64,000 nt of DNA from Pseudomonas lini (GCF_964063345.1 NZ_OZ061318.1:6386001-6450000), one strand, 5' to 3'; shown: positions 39,373 to 48,769, counted from the first letter of the stretch. Made by a program: numbers and translations. Notes: a model not told the origin generated them from the letters alone.

Positions 39373-40278
39373 CTAAGGTAGCGCATAAACCTTGAACAGC
39401 TTTTTGTCCGTGTCGGTAATGCCTTCAAGATAGGTGTCGTATGCCTGCTCGATCTCGCCCGATCGATACATTTCACTCAGCGCAGTGTCGACTAGCAAAC
39501 GGAAATCTTCATCGTCTCGACCCACAGCCATTGCAGTCGGCGAGTACTCAAAAACTCGATCCAGCAGGACCAGATTTCCTGCGGAATGGTTATTGACGAG
39601 GAGATTCTTCAGCATCATGCGTTCGGCGAAGAAGGCATCGGCTTTGCCTTCGGCAACCAGCTTGAGACCCGCTTCAGTGTTCTCGACCGTGACCAGGGTG
39701 GCCACTACCCCGAGTAATCGCATCTGCTGACGGATCCATGCCTCGGTGACTCCGCCAGCGGTGGCGGCATAGGTTTGGTTGGACAGCCCATGGTTGACGG
39801 TCGCACGCCAGGTCGGCCCGGTATGGGCTACCTTGCCGTTTAGTACGTTGAGCAACGCCTCAGGTGCTTCCTGGCGCACCACTGCCGAAAGGCCGGCCGT
39901 GTAGATCGGTACCGAGAAACTCACATGCTTGCGTCGCGCCAATGTGGGTGGCGTCGGCGTACAGAGGATGTCGATCTCGCCCGAGCTCACGGCACTCATC
40001 TCGTCGTTGACGGAGACGGGGCGGTAACGTACCTGCAACGCGGGCAAACCCAGCTCGGTCTTGATTTTGTCGGCGACCTTCAGACAAAGCTCGATCGCAT
40101 AACCGCTGGCTTTGTCGCCTGCCTGGACGCTAAAAGGTGCGAAGTCCGGCAGATAGCCGAGGGTGAAGGTATTGCTCGCCCGCACGCGTTCAAGGGTATT
40201 GGCACCGGCCAGTACCGGCACCATTGCGAGCAGGCAGACGAACAGCAAGTTAGTGGCTTTGGTCAGTTGTACGTTCAT
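39373..40278 (-). CDS. Family 3 extracellular solute-binding protein coupled to antiporter gene
   Basis: 301 residues. Signal peptide (NLLFVCLLAMVPVLAGA) then a polar-amino-acid binding fold: LGYLPDFAPFSVQ, GYAIELCLKVADKI, EIDILCTPTPPTLARR, GKADAFFAERMML. The start ATG overlaps the TGA of the PotE-like gene (40275-40278). Such proteins normally serve ABC transporters, yet no ABC genes are near and this one is translationally coupled to an APC antiporter. Confidence 0.88.
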   Translation of the reverse strand: MNVQLTKATNLLFVCLLAMVPVLAGANTLERVRASNTFTLGYLPDFAPFSVQAGDKASGYAIELCLKVADKIKTELGLPALQVRYRPVSVNDEMSAVSSGEIDILCTPTPPTLARRKHVSFSVPIYTAGLSAVVRQEAPEALLNVLNGKVAHTGPTWRATVNHGLSNQTYAATAGGVTEAWIRQQMRLLGVVATLVTVENTEAGLKLVAEGKADAFFAERMMLKNLLVNNHSAGNLVLLDRVFEYSPTAMAVGRDDEDFRLLVDTALSEMYRSGEIEQAYDTYLEGITDTDKKLFKVYALP

Positions 40279-41666
40279 ATTCTGGCGTCCCGCGTACGGA
40301 TGTCTGTGTTCTCCTCAAGATCCAGCGAAGGATTGCCGACCGTGGCCTGAGCAGTTGGAGATGTCTCGACGAAACGCTTGGAGAGGAAGCCATAGAGCAG
40401 GTAGCCGAATGTAAGGACAATGAGGCCACCGAAAACGGCATCCTTGCCGCAGGCATAAAGGGCGTACAACGAATAGGCCACGGCGATCAGTAATAGCGTC
40501 GTGTTGCGGGTGTAGACCCCTGCGCTGACTTTGGCTTTGTACATCATGACCAGCAGACCGGTGGCGGCTGTCACGTATGGGATCAGGTTGGTCACTGCCG
40601 CCAGGCTGACGAGCTTTCCAAACTGGGCGCTGGCATTGGGCGAGATGGTCGACAGCGCCATCAAGGTCTGCAAGACACCGCAGACGAACATGCCGACAAT
40701 GGGCGCGTCCTGTGCGCTGACCTTGCTGAACAATTTCGGGAACATACCTTGGTCAGCGGTCATTTTGGCCGTTTGCGCCAGGGTGAACTGCCAGCCCAGC
40801 AGCGAGCCAACACAGGCCATCACTGCTAGCGCCATGACGATGTTGCCAACCGTAGGGTTAAACATATGTGCATAGACGAGCGCGAAGGGGGCCGAAGAGT
40901 TGGCCAGTTCGGCATTGGGTATGATGCCCTGAATGACCGTAGTCGACAGCACATAGACCACTGCCGCACCCAGCGTGCCGAACAGGCAGGCCAACGGTAC
41001 GGTGCGCTTGGGATCTTCCACCGCATCAGAGGCCTGCGCCGCAGACTCCATGCCGAGGAACGCCCACAAGGTCAGGGGAATCGCCTTACTGATCGCGTCG
41101 GAGATCGGCAGATTGTTCGGATTCCAGGCGGCAATCAGCACATCGGGCTTGAACCAGAACCAACCGATGATGCTCAAGCCGGCCACCGGGATGATCACAC
41201 CCCACACGGTAATCGCACCGATCTTGCCGGTGATACCGGGGCCACCGAAGTTGGCCGCGGTGGTCAACCAGAGCAGGCCAACCGTACCGATGAACAGAGG
41301 AATGGCGCCAGTGCCCAGCCAGGGCACGAACGATGTCACGTAGCCCACCGCGGAGATGGCGACGGCCACGTTGGCGATGCCCAGCGAGAGAAAGTACAGA
41401 TACGAACAGAGGAAGAAGCCTGATTTGGCGTGCGCCTCTTCGGTGTAGGCAGACAACCCGCCTGAGCGCAGACAGTAGATGCCGCACTGGGAAAAGCAGT
41501 ACGCGATGGCCATGGAACCGACGGCAGTGACGATCCATGACAGCAACGAAACGGCCCCGAGTTGGGCCATGCTCGTCGGCAACATGATGATGCCCGACCC
41601 CATCATGTTCACCGTCACCAGTGTGGTGAGCCCCATGAGGCTCATTTTCTTGCTTGAGTCGGCCAT
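40275..41666 (-). CDS. APC-family antiporter, PotE-like
   Basis: 463 residues with 12 predicted helices. VNMMGSGIIMLPTSMAQLG, ITVWGVIIPVAGLSIIGWFWF and VMACVGSLLGWQFTLAQ align closely with E. coli PotE (putrescine/ornithine antiporter). The C-terminal tail is longer than in PotE. There is no ornithine decarboxylase gene nearby, so it is not a classic acid-resistance pair. It exchanges or imports amines or amino acids across the inner membrane. First gene of a two-gene unit. Confidence 0.85.
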   Translation of the reverse strand: MADSSKKMSLMGLTTLVTVNMMGSGIIMLPTSMAQLGAVSLLSWIVTAVGSMAIAYCFSQCGIYCLRSGGLSAYTEEAHAKSGFFLCSYLYFLSLGIANVAVAISAVGYVTSFVPWLGTGAIPLFIGTVGLLWLTTAANFGGPGITGKIGAITVWGVIIPVAGLSIIGWFWFKPDVLIAAWNPNNLPISDAISKAIPLTLWAFLGMESAAQASDAVEDPKRTVPLACLFGTLGAAVVYVLSTTVIQGIIPNAELANSSAPFALVYAHMFNPTVGNIVMALAVMACVGSLLGWQFTLAQTAKMTADQGMFPKLFSKVSAQDAPIVGMFVCGVLQTLMALSTISPNASAQFGKLVSLAAVTNLIPYVTAATGLLVMMYKAKVSAGVYTRNTTLLLIAVAYSLYALYACGKDAVFGGLIVLTFGYLLYGFLSKRFVETSPTAQATVGNPSLDLEENTDIRTRDARI

Positions 41667-41973
41667 CGCAAACCCCTTGATCTGCTCAACACATTGACCA
41701 TAGCCCTGATTGTCATACTCAAGGCCCGGAAAGTGCTTTTCGAACAGTTTTATCGCCAGTTAGTCTCATCGAAGATGGTTTTTGGGGTTCTGAACAGCAA
41801 AATAGAAATGGCCGACATGGTATGACTCCAAAGCAGGAGACTTGAGACAACAAGCTGACTTTGTTTGCTGTTCAATCATCTGATTTAGATCAATCAACGG
41901 CCATTGCAGGGGGACTTTTCTTTAGCTGGCTCTGTCACATGTACATACATTCAAAACACATATGAGGTTTTAC
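41667..41973. other. AT-richer intergenic region between antiporter and mvaT-like gene
   Basis: About 300 bases without a credible gene. It holds the two divergent promoters. TTTAGATCAATCAACG (41884-41899) resembles an Anr/FNR half-site context but is not convincing. TGAGG before the mvaT ATG is the ribosome-binding site. Confidence 0.35.
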
Positions 41974-42339
41974 ATGTCCAAGCTCGCAGAGTTCCGTCAA
42001 CTCGAAAAACATCTGGCTAAACAGCTCCAGGCTCTCGAAGCACTGAAAGGTGATGCCGGCCTTCAAAAGGAAATTGATTTCGAAAAGAAGCTGCGTGATC
42101 TGCTAGCCAAATACGGCTATAGCCTGAAAGACGTGATCAATTTTCTTGAGCCACAAACGGGTCGTCGCGCATCAGCAACCACGCCGAAATCCGCCACACG
42201 CAAGCCGCGCCAGGTGAAGATCTACAAAAATCCAAACACTGGTGAAGTCGTCGAGACCAAGGGCGGCAACCAGAAGACACTGAAGGAATGGAAAGCTAAA
42301 TTCGGCTCTGCCACTGTCGAGTCCTGGCTGACCAAGTGA
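41974..42339 (+). CDS. MvaT/MvaV-family H-NS-like nucleoid protein
   Basis: 121 residues. The N-terminal coiled coil (MSKLAEFRQLEKHLAKQLQ) serves dimerisation; the C-terminal DNA-binding part has KPRQVKIYKNPNTGEVVETKGGNQ and TLKEWKAKFG. In MvaT the Arg-Gly-Asn loop enters the minor groove; here it reads GGN, so an Arg is replaced. It silences AT-rich foreign DNA in Pseudomonas. Its location before the accessory stretch is notable. The start ATG is chosen for GAGG upstream and the conserved MSKLAEFR. Confidence 0.9.
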   Translation: MSKLAEFRQLEKHLAKQLQALEALKGDAGLQKEIDFEKKLRDLLAKYGYSLKDVINFLEPQTGRRASATTPKSATRKPRQVKIYKNPNTGEVVETKGGNQKTLKEWKAKFGSATVESWLTK

Positions 42340-42347
42340 GTTTTGTT

Positions 42348-42380
42348 TAGGAGCCAGGCTTGCCGCACCGCTGGCTCCTA
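42348..42380. terminator. Inverted repeat between convergent mvaT-like and MFS genes
   Basis: TAGGAGCCAG and CTGGCTCCTA pair with a 13-base loop. It lacks a clear T-run but is placed between two converging genes, so bidirectional termination is likely. Confidence 0.5.
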
Positions 42381-42404
42381 CATATCCGATCATTTGTGGT
42401 TTTT

Positions 42405-43604
42405 TCAAGCGATGTTCGCCGCGGCAAGTGGCTCCCGCGATGCTGCGCGTGCAGCCAGGAAGGCAAGAACGGCCGCCACGCCCAGCAAGGTCGCGCTCAA
42501 CTCGAAGGTCGCTCGATAGCCGCTCAAGTCAAAGACCAGCCCGCCAACGGTTGCGCCAGACGCAATGGCCAGTTGGATGATCGCCACCATTAAGCCGCCT
42601 CCCGCTTCAGCGGCGTCTGGCAACGTTCTCGCCAGCCATGTCCACCATCCCACGGGCGCTGCAGTCGCAACCAGTCCCCAGAGGCCAAGCAAGACAGTCG
42701 TGGTGGCCGTCGAGCTACCGAATGAAACAAGCGCCAGCGCAATCACCGCCATCAAGATCGGGATGACGATGAGGGTTCGATGCAGGCCATTTTTCAACAA
42801 CGCTTCTATCAGGAAGGTTCCTGCGAGGCCCGCAATACCCAGGACGAGCAACATCAACGACAGCATGGAAACACTGACGTGCGTGACCGTTTCAAGGAAC
42901 GGGCGCAAATAGGTAAACAGCATGAACTGGCCCATGAAAAACACGCTGACCGCCACCATGCCTAACGCGACCGGCGTGCTTTTCATCAATTTGAAGACGT
43001 TACCAGTGCCTGAACCGCTTTGCGATTTCATCGCTGGAAGGCTTAACAACAGCCATACACAAGCGACTATCGCGACTGGGATGATGCACAAGAATGCACC
43101 GCGCCAGCCAATCAGGGCGCCGAGAAAACTGCCCAATGGTGCTGCAATAACCGTCGCCAAAGCGTTGCCTCCGTTAACGATTGCCATTGCGCGAGTAATC
43201 TGGTCATCAGGCACCAGGCGCATGGCAGTTGCCGCCGACAATGACCAGAAGCCACCTATCGCAACACCGATCAGCGCGCGGCCGATCATGAACACCCAGT
43301 AGTTCGGGGCGAACGCGACCACTGTTCCGGAAAGGATCATAAGCAGTGTCAGTGAAAGGAGCAGCGGTTTGCGGTCGACCCGCGCAGCCACCGATGCGAT
43401 CAGAAGACTGGTGAACAAGGCAAACAGCCCCGAAACGGAGATTCCCTGGCCGGCTTGTCCCTCGGTGACGTGTAGATCTGCGGCAATCGGTGTCAGCAGG
43501 CTGACGGGCATGAACTCCGATGCCACCAGCACGAAGGCAGCGAGCGACATGGCGAATACGGCACCCCATGATTTATGGGGCACTGGGAGGAGGTGATCAG
43601 TCAT
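42405..43604 (-). CDS. NepI-like MFS exporter
   Basis: 399 residues with 12 helices. FMPVSLLTPIAADL, GFWSLSAATAMRLVP, APLGSFLGALIGWRG and PVGWWTWLARTLPDAAEAGG line up with E. coli NepI (purine ribonucleoside exporter) and AraJ-type sugar exporters. The ATG at 43604 is chosen because the family starts here; the longer frame to 43682 has no motif. Third gene of the yahK-hydrolase-exporter unit. Confidence 0.82.
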   Translation of the reverse strand: MTDHLLPVPHKSWGAVFAMSLAAFVLVASEFMPVSLLTPIAADLHVTEGQAGQGISVSGLFALFTSLLIASVAARVDRKPLLLSLTLLMILSGTVVAFAPNYWVFMIGRALIGVAIGGFWSLSAATAMRLVPDDQITRAMAIVNGGNALATVIAAPLGSFLGALIGWRGAFLCIIPVAIVACVWLLLSLPAMKSQSGSGTGNVFKLMKSTPVALGMVAVSVFFMGQFMLFTYLRPFLETVTHVSVSMLSLMLLVLGIAGLAGTFLIEALLKNGLHRTLIVIPILMAVIALALVSFGSSTATTTVLLGLWGLVATAAPVGWWTWLARTLPDAAEAGGGLMVAIIQLAIASGATVGGLVFDLSGYRATFELSATLLGVAAVLAFLAARAASREPLAAANIA

Positions 43605-43690
43605 TGGTTGAATCCTGTATTGCGCGAAGCGTCGTAGCCCCGAGGACGAGGCTACGAGAGAAGTGATGCCCGGCCAGGGCACCGATCAGG

Positions 43691-44713
43691 CTACTTCAGG
43701 TTGCTTTTGAAGAACGTAGTCAACTTGGCGAATGGAATGACGTTGACCCGATCGTAGAGATCGACGTGGTTGGCGCCCGGGATGATGACCAGTTCTTTAG
43801 GCTCCGCAGCACGCTTGTAGGCATCTTCACTGTATTCACGAGAATGAGCCTCGGAGCCCGTGATAAACAGAAGTGGACGTGGCGAAATAGTCTCGATGTC
43901 TTCGAACGGGTAGAAATTGTAGAACTTCGCATTGGTGGTCAGCATCGGCATGGTGGAAGTCTGTGGCGATGCACCGGCAGGGGTAACTTCGCCGCGAGGA
44001 GTGCGATAGAAATCAAAAAACTCATCGCCTATCGCATTGCCTGTCAGCTTCAACGGGGCACCGGCGGTGTACTGGGTAGCGCCGCCAGTGAATTCCACAT
44101 AGCGTTGTTCTGCAGCTTCGGCGAGTGCCGTGCGTTTCTGCTCCGGGGTCGTCGAATTACCCAAACCTTTGCGATAGAGGTCGCCGTGGTTGTACATGCT
44201 GACTGTTGCGATTGCCTTCAGTCGAGGGTCGATCTTGGCCGCGCTGATGACGAAGGCGCCGCTGCCGCAAATGCCGATGATGCCGATGCGCTCACGGTTA
44301 ACGAAAGGACGTGAGCCCAGGAAATCCACCGCCGCGCTGAAGTCCTCGGCGTAGATGTCCGGCGACACAGCTTGACGGGGCTGCCCCTCGCTTTCACCCC
44401 AGAACGAAAGATCAATCGCCAATGTCACGAAACCTTGCTCGGCGAGCTTCTGGGCATACAGGTTGGAGCTTTGCTCCTTCACCGCGCCCATTGGGTGCCC
44501 TACGATGATCGCGGGGTTCTTGGTCTTGGGATCCATTCCTTTTGGAATGTAGAGGTTCCCTACAACGTTCATCTTGTATTGGTTTTTAAAGGTGACCTTT
44601 TCTGTGATTACCTTTTCGCTTTTGTAGAAGTTGTCAGCACCGTTAGACATGTCAGCTCCCATTGATGAGAAAGAGGCGATAAGCAGCCCCAGGGCAAGAA
44701 AGAGTCTGTTCAT
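43691..44713 (-). CDS. Exported alpha/beta hydrolase (dienelactone-hydrolase-like)
   Basis: 340 residues. Signal peptide MNRLFLALGLLIASFSSMGA, then an alpha/beta-hydrolase fold: oxyanion region VGHPMGAVKEQ, a nucleophile elbow GICGSGAF that puts Cys rather than Ser at the nucleophile place, an acid region FITGSEAHSREYSED and the catalytic His in PGANHVDLYD. It resembles E. coli YcjY-type hydrolases. The substrate is unknown. It lies between the yahK-like and exporter genes under the same likely regulator. Confidence 0.78.
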   Translation of the reverse strand: MNRLFLALGLLIASFSSMGADMSNGADNFYKSEKVITEKVTFKNQYKMNVVGNLYIPKGMDPKTKNPAIIVGHPMGAVKEQSSNLYAQKLAEQGFVTLAIDLSFWGESEGQPRQAVSPDIYAEDFSAAVDFLGSRPFVNRERIGIIGICGSGAFVISAAKIDPRLKAIATVSMYNHGDLYRKGLGNSTTPEQKRTALAEAAEQRYVEFTGGATQYTAGAPLKLTGNAIGDEFFDFYRTPRGEVTPAGASPQTSTMPMLTTNAKFYNFYPFEDIETISPRPLLFITGSEAHSREYSEDAYKRAAEPKELVIIPGANHVDLYDRVNVIPFAKLTTFFKSNLK

Positions 44714-44767
44714 TCGATATTCCTTACTTTTGGATGGTGTCCATTTGCGTTCTTGAATCTGAGGTGC

Positions 44768-45817
44768 TTAATCAACCAATGTGGAGTTGTCGATCACGAA
44801 GCGATACTTGACGTCCCCCTTGAGCATTCGCTCGTAGGATTCATTTATCTGGTCTGCTCGAACCAGTTCGATATCGGAGACGATGCCGTGCTCGGCGCAA
44901 AAATCGAGCATCTCCTGTGTTTCCGGGATGCCTCCGATCATCGAGCCGGCAATTGTTCGGCGTTTCATGATCAGGTTGAATACGTTTGGCGATGGGTGTG
45001 GCGAGGCGGGCGCACCGACCAGCGTCAGAGCCCCATCACGCTTGAGCAGCACCAGAAACGCATCAAGATCGTGGGGGGCTGCGACGGTGTTGAGAATGAA
45101 GTCGAAACTCTTGGTATGTGCAGCCATTTCATCAGGGTTGCGCGATACGACGACCTCATCGGCGCCTAACGCCTTTGCCGCCTCGCGCTTGGATTCAGAG
45201 GTGGTGAACGCCACGACGTGGGCACCCATCGCATGAGCCAGCTTGATGCCCATGTGGCCCAGGCCACCGATGCCGACCACACCGATCTTCTTGCCTGGAC
45301 CGGCGTTCCAGTGGCGCAGAGGGGAGTAGGTAGTGATGCCCGCGCACAGCAGCGGAGCGACGGCAGCCAGCTGCGCCTCGGGATGGCGGATGCGCAACAC
45401 GTAGCGCTCATGCACCACGATGTTTTGTGAGTAGCCGCCCAGTGTCCAGCCGGGGGCGTCCGGGGTCGGAAAGTTGTAGGTGCCGACCATTGCGTCGCAG
45501 TAATTTTCCAGGCCAGTCTCACAGTCGTCGCAGTGTTTGCAGCTGTCGACGATGCAGCCTACACCGACCAGATCGCCGACTTTAAAATCCGTAATATGCG
45601 CGCCCACCGCCGATACACGACCGACAATTTCGTGGCCCGGTACGCAGGGAAACTGCGTGCCTGCCCACTCGGCGCGCACTTGGTGCAAATCTGAGTGACA
45701 GATGCCACAGAAGGCGATATCGATCTGAACATCATGGGCAGCCGGCTCGCGGCGGTTGATCTGTATTGGCTCAAGGGGTTTGTCGCCCGCGTGAGCGCCG
45801 TAGGCTTTGACAAGCAT
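44768..45817 (-). CDS. yahK: Zinc-dependent NADP alcohol/aldehyde reductase, YahK type
   Basis: 349 residues, the same length as E. coli YahK and highly alike (FCGICHSDLHQVRAEWAGTQ, VGVGCIVDSCKHCDDCE). Catalytic zinc ligands are in CGICHSD and GHE; the structural zinc cysteines are in CKHCDDCETGLENYC; the cofactor motif is GIGGLGHMGIKLAHAMG. It reduces a broad range of aldehydes with NADPH. First gene of the unit, divergent from the AraC regulator. Confidence 0.92.
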   Translation of the reverse strand: MLVKAYGAHAGDKPLEPIQINRREPAAHDVQIDIAFCGICHSDLHQVRAEWAGTQFPCVPGHEIVGRVSAVGAHITDFKVGDLVGVGCIVDSCKHCDDCETGLENYCDAMVGTYNFPTPDAPGWTLGGYSQNIVVHERYVLRIRHPEAQLAAVAPLLCAGITTYSPLRHWNAGPGKKIGVVGIGGLGHMGIKLAHAMGAHVVAFTTSESKREAAKALGADEVVVSRNPDEMAAHTKSFDFILNTVAAPHDLDAFLVLLKRDGALTLVGAPASPHPSPNVFNLIMKRRTIAGSMIGGIPETQEMLDFCAEHGIVSDIELVRADQINESYERMLKGDVKYRFVIDNSTLVD

Positions 45818-45982
45818 GGGAGCATCCTCGATGGGTTTGTCGGATGAACATTCTCCCGCTCTGCCCAGACCCTCTGTAGTGCATTCCGCTGGATTACTTG
45901 CCTGATTCTATGAGTCGCTGTTTTTTTGCAGGACGCTCGGGAGCTGGCGAGTTAGAGTTTGGTGAAGAGGTACAAGACGAAT

Positions 45983-46900
45983 ATGACGATCAAACACGAC
46001 ACCGCGCCTCAACAGACATCGCCGCAAGAAACGCTTGCGCAGATCATCGGCGCGCAGATTCCGAAACCCGGTGATTACGGAACGCCCATTACGGGCCTCG
46101 GCTTCTTCAGGCGCGAACATCCATCGCCACCCGTCGTCTGCATGGTCGAGCCAAGCATCATCCTCGTCGCCCGGGGTCAGAAACAGCTCTGGGTAGGCGG
46201 CGAAGGCTATCCGTATGACACGTCGCGATTTCTGATCACCTCATTGGACTTGCCTGCCAATTCACAAGTGCTGACGGCAAGCCCGGAACAGCCATGCCTG
46301 GGACTGACTTTGAAGCTTGATCTGCGCATGGTGGCTGAGCTGATAGCGCAAAGTGACCTGCCGCCAACCCGTGATCGATCAGTTGCGAAGGGGGTAGGAA
46401 TTGGTTCAGTGACCCCTGCAATGCTGGCGTCATTCGAGCGCTTATTGGCACTGCTCGATGAGCCGGAGTCCATTCCTGTTCTGGCCCCCTTGATTCAACG
46501 CGAGATTCACTACCGTCTCTTGCAGAGTGATCAAGCGAGCCGGCTTCGACAAATAACTTCTGTCGATGGCCAAGGTTATCGGATCGCCAAAGCCATCGAT
46601 TGGCTGAAGTTGAATTACACCTCGGCGCTTCGCGTCGATGAACTGGCGGCCCGAGTGCAGATGAGCACTCCGACCTTTCACCACCACTTCCGCCAACTCA
46701 CCACAATGAGCCCCTTGCAGTACCAGAAATGGCTGCGACTGAACGAGGCGAGGCGATTGATGCTCAATGAACATCAGGACGTATCCAGTGCGGCATATAA
46801 GGTCGGATATGAAAGCCCGTCCCAGTTCAGCCGCGAATACAGCCGTCTGTTTGGCGTACCCCCCAAGCGGGATATTGCGGTTTTGCGAGGGCAGGGGTAG
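45983..46900 (+). CDS. AraC-family regulator with AraC_N cupin domain
   Basis: About 305 residues. The N-terminal cupin-like AraC_N domain (MVEPSIILVARGQKQLWVGG) is followed by two helix-turn-helix motifs: ALRVDELAARVQMSTPTFHHHF and SAAYKVGYESPSQFSREYSRLFG. E. coli YqhC is of this type and controls aldehyde reductases. It is divergent from the yahK-like gene and therefore its likely activator. ATG at 45983 is preferred; the frame also opens at a TTG at 45959. Confidence 0.88.
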   Translation: MTIKHDTAPQQTSPQETLAQIIGAQIPKPGDYGTPITGLGFFRREHPSPPVVCMVEPSIILVARGQKQLWVGGEGYPYDTSRFLITSLDLPANSQVLTASPEQPCLGLTLKLDLRMVAELIAQSDLPPTRDRSVAKGVGIGSVTPAMLASFERLLALLDEPESIPVLAPLIQREIHYRLLQSDQASRLRQITSVDGQGYRIAKAIDWLKLNYTSALRVDELAARVQMSTPTFHHHFRQLTTMSPLQYQKWLRLNEARRLMLNEHQDVSSAAYKVGYESPSQFSREYSRLFGVPPKRDIAVLRGQG

Positions 46901-47105
46901 CTATAGAGTCAAGCCGACGAATAGGTTATTCAAAGATTAGCCTCCATAGGCGTAATGATTTCTCGCGCTGGCACACGGTCACTTTGCGTTTGCTCACGCT
47001 TTTAAACGCTATCGAAATAAAACGACTAAACAACCATTTAGCATAGCTATAATCTATCGTGTAGATTTGCATGATAGCTTCAGTATTTTAAGGAGGGCAA
47101 TCCAC

Positions 47106-47630
47106 ATGACCCATAGTGAGCTCGACATTCAAATTCCCGACGCTGAAGCTGTCATCGCCGCATTGGCTCTGGAGCCTCACATGGAAGGCGGTTTCTACCG
47201 AAGAACCTTTCAATCTGATCACCACGCTATGGTCGAGATCAATGGTGGTCAACGTCACTTGATGACTTCAATTTATTACTTGCTGTCCAAGGATTCGCCG
47301 ATCGGTCATTTCCACCTGAATCAATCGGACATCATTCATTACTACCATTTGGGAAACCCGATTCAGTACAGCCTGATCTTTGCAGACGGCACGTTGAAAA
47401 CTGTGGTGATGGGCAGCGACATTATCGCTGGGCAATGTTTGCAGCTGCATGTACCTGGTGGCGTCTGGAAAGCTTCGCAGCTTATGAATGGTTCAGCGGA
47501 ATACGGTTTGATCAGTGAAGCGGTTTCACCAGGGTTTGATTTTGCAGATATGGAGATGGGCAGCCGGCAGAAGCTCAGAGCGCAGTTTCCCGAACATTTG
47601 GAGCTGATTGGGAAGCTGACGCAAGGATGA
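47106..47630 (+). CDS. Cupin-domain protein (DUF985 / Cupin_5)
   Basis: 174 residues. HMEGGFYRRTFQSD, SIYYLLSKDSPIGHFHLNQSDIIHYYH, GDW-like end region SPGFDFADMEMGSRQKL are typical of Cupin_5 (YML079-like) proteins. Function in bacteria is not well known. AAGGAGG stands 9 bases before the ATG. A TATAAT at 47048-47053 could be its -10. It stands alone. Confidence 0.85.
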   Translation: MTHSELDIQIPDAEAVIAALALEPHMEGGFYRRTFQSDHHAMVEINGGQRHLMTSIYYLLSKDSPIGHFHLNQSDIIHYYHLGNPIQYSLIFADGTLKTVVMGSDIIAGQCLQLHVPGGVWKASQLMNGSAEYGLISEAVSPGFDFADMEMGSRQKLRAQFPEHLELIGKLTQG

Positions 47631-47732
47631 GGGGCTTGGGTGAATTGAGGGCTTCAAAAGCTGCGTGGAACCGGGCTAATCTTGAAACATGGTGTTACGT
47701 GTAATGTATATTATGTTAAATGATGTGTCTGG

Positions 47733-47860
47733 GTGGAACTTCTACCAAAGGTTCTTTCACGCTACCAATGCCCGATCCCTGTTCGAGCCAACTCAATACC
47801 CCTGCTAACGATCTATATCTACGGCTATCTCAACCACATCAAGGCCGGCGCAGCGAACTT
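47733..47860 (+). pseudogene. Possible transposase fragment (IS1182-like)
   Basis: One frame reads LLTIYIYGYLNHIKAG, close to the LLKLYLYGYLNRI segment near the start of IS1182-type transposases. The preceding part seems to be in a different frame and carries a stop, so at most a decayed scrap remains. No terminal repeats were found. Weak evidence; a chance resemblance cannot be excluded. Confidence 0.3.
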
Positions 47861-47873
47861 CGCCTACGGGGCA

Positions 47874-48482
47874 TCAAAGGACTCTATAGATTTCAGAAAT
47901 CACCTGCATCGTTGCGTCTTCGATCGTTCCTTCATTACGGCATAAAACCCAGCCGTGATCTGCAATCGCTCCCTCGAACGCCTTGGTACAAGCGACATGT
48001 TCTTCCAGCTTATGGATCACAGTACTGCTCAGCCCACGCCGTCGTGCCGCGGCCCTCGCCCATGAAATTTCAGGGGCGGTGACAACCCCGACATGCAGGT
48101 CTGGCACTCGCACGTTTCGATCAATGTTCAACTGTAGAATCTCTGCAAACGGCACTATCCGGCGAAACGCGGCATCAGACGGGTACCAGCGATCGATCAA
48201 GATGATGCTGCCTGGTGGCTGTTTAGCCAGCACGTGCCGGGAAATCCAGGTACGGCTATCAGCAAAGCGCTCACAAACCTCCAACTCCAAATCCCGGGTG
48301 GGATTTCTGACGAGTTTGTTCACGAGGGCCATTGTTTCACCCCTATAGGGATCGCTTTTTTTCTCGCAAAGTCGGATCACCTTTTTACTGTCTGCCCTCA
48401 GTACTTTCGTAACGGCCTCCAACAGTGTGGTTTTGCCGGCTCCCTTGGGCCCATCCAGAGAAACAAACAGCGGACGATTCAT
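47874..48482 (-). CDS. Thymidylate-kinase-like P-loop kinase
   Basis: 202 residues. P-loop in SLDGPKGAGKTTLLEAV, a DR-type acceptor region IILIDRWYPSDAAFRR (dTMP kinases have DRY/DRW here), and a LID-like ARAAARRRG. It is not the housekeeping tmk, which lies with holB in pseudomonads. It stands alone in an accessory stretch. The substrate is likely a nucleotide or nucleoside, but it is not fixed by sequence. Confidence 0.7.
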   Translation of the reverse strand: MNRPLFVSLDGPKGAGKTTLLEAVTKVLRADSKKVIRLCEKKSDPYRGETMALVNKLVRNPTRDLELEVCERFADSRTWISRHVLAKQPPGSIILIDRWYPSDAAFRRIVPFAEILQLNIDRNVRVPDLHVGVVTAPEISWARAAARRRGLSSTVIHKLEEHVACTKAFEGAIADHGWVLCRNEGTIEDATMQVISEIYRVL

Positions 48483-48574
48483 TTTTCACATAACGATTGA
48501 TGTACGGTTTTTTTTGCCCTGTTCGTTCGCTGGAACCGCTTGGCGCGACTACGCGAATCGAGTGGAGGGCCCTT

Positions 48575-48670
48575 ATGAACAGACATTTGATGAATACTCT
48601 ACCCCGGTTTATGGCTAACGGGTCTCCATGCCCATCAAAACACCATCCTTATCCGGAAAAATGGGGCTGA
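48575..48670 (+). CDS. Possible 31-residue small ORF
   Basis: An ATG with GGAGGG six bases upstream opens a 31-codon frame that starts MNRHLMNTLPRFMANG. No family was recognised. It could be the relic of the start of a larger gene. It lies between the kinase-like gene and the gfa gene. Confidence 0.2.
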   Translation: MNRHLMNTLPRFMANGSPCPSKHHPYPEKWG

Positions 48671-48678
48671 GCCCAACA

Positions 48679-48709
48679 CCCTTCACCTGAAACGCATCTA
48701 GGTGAAGGG
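48679..48709. repeat. Inverted repeat CCCTTCACCT-N11-AGGTGAAGGG
   Basis: A perfect 10-base stem with an 11-base loop and no T-run. It may end transcription from either side or be a binding site. Confidence 0.4.
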
Positions 48710-48769
48710 GCGTTGCACCAATGGTTCAGCCAGGGGGGATCGTGCCGAATAATACATTAGCAAACGGGT

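Noticed and set aside
41884..41899. Possible Anr/FNR site between the antiporter and mvaT-like genes
   Set aside because: Only a loose match to the TTGAT-N4-ATCAA pattern; one half-site is poor.
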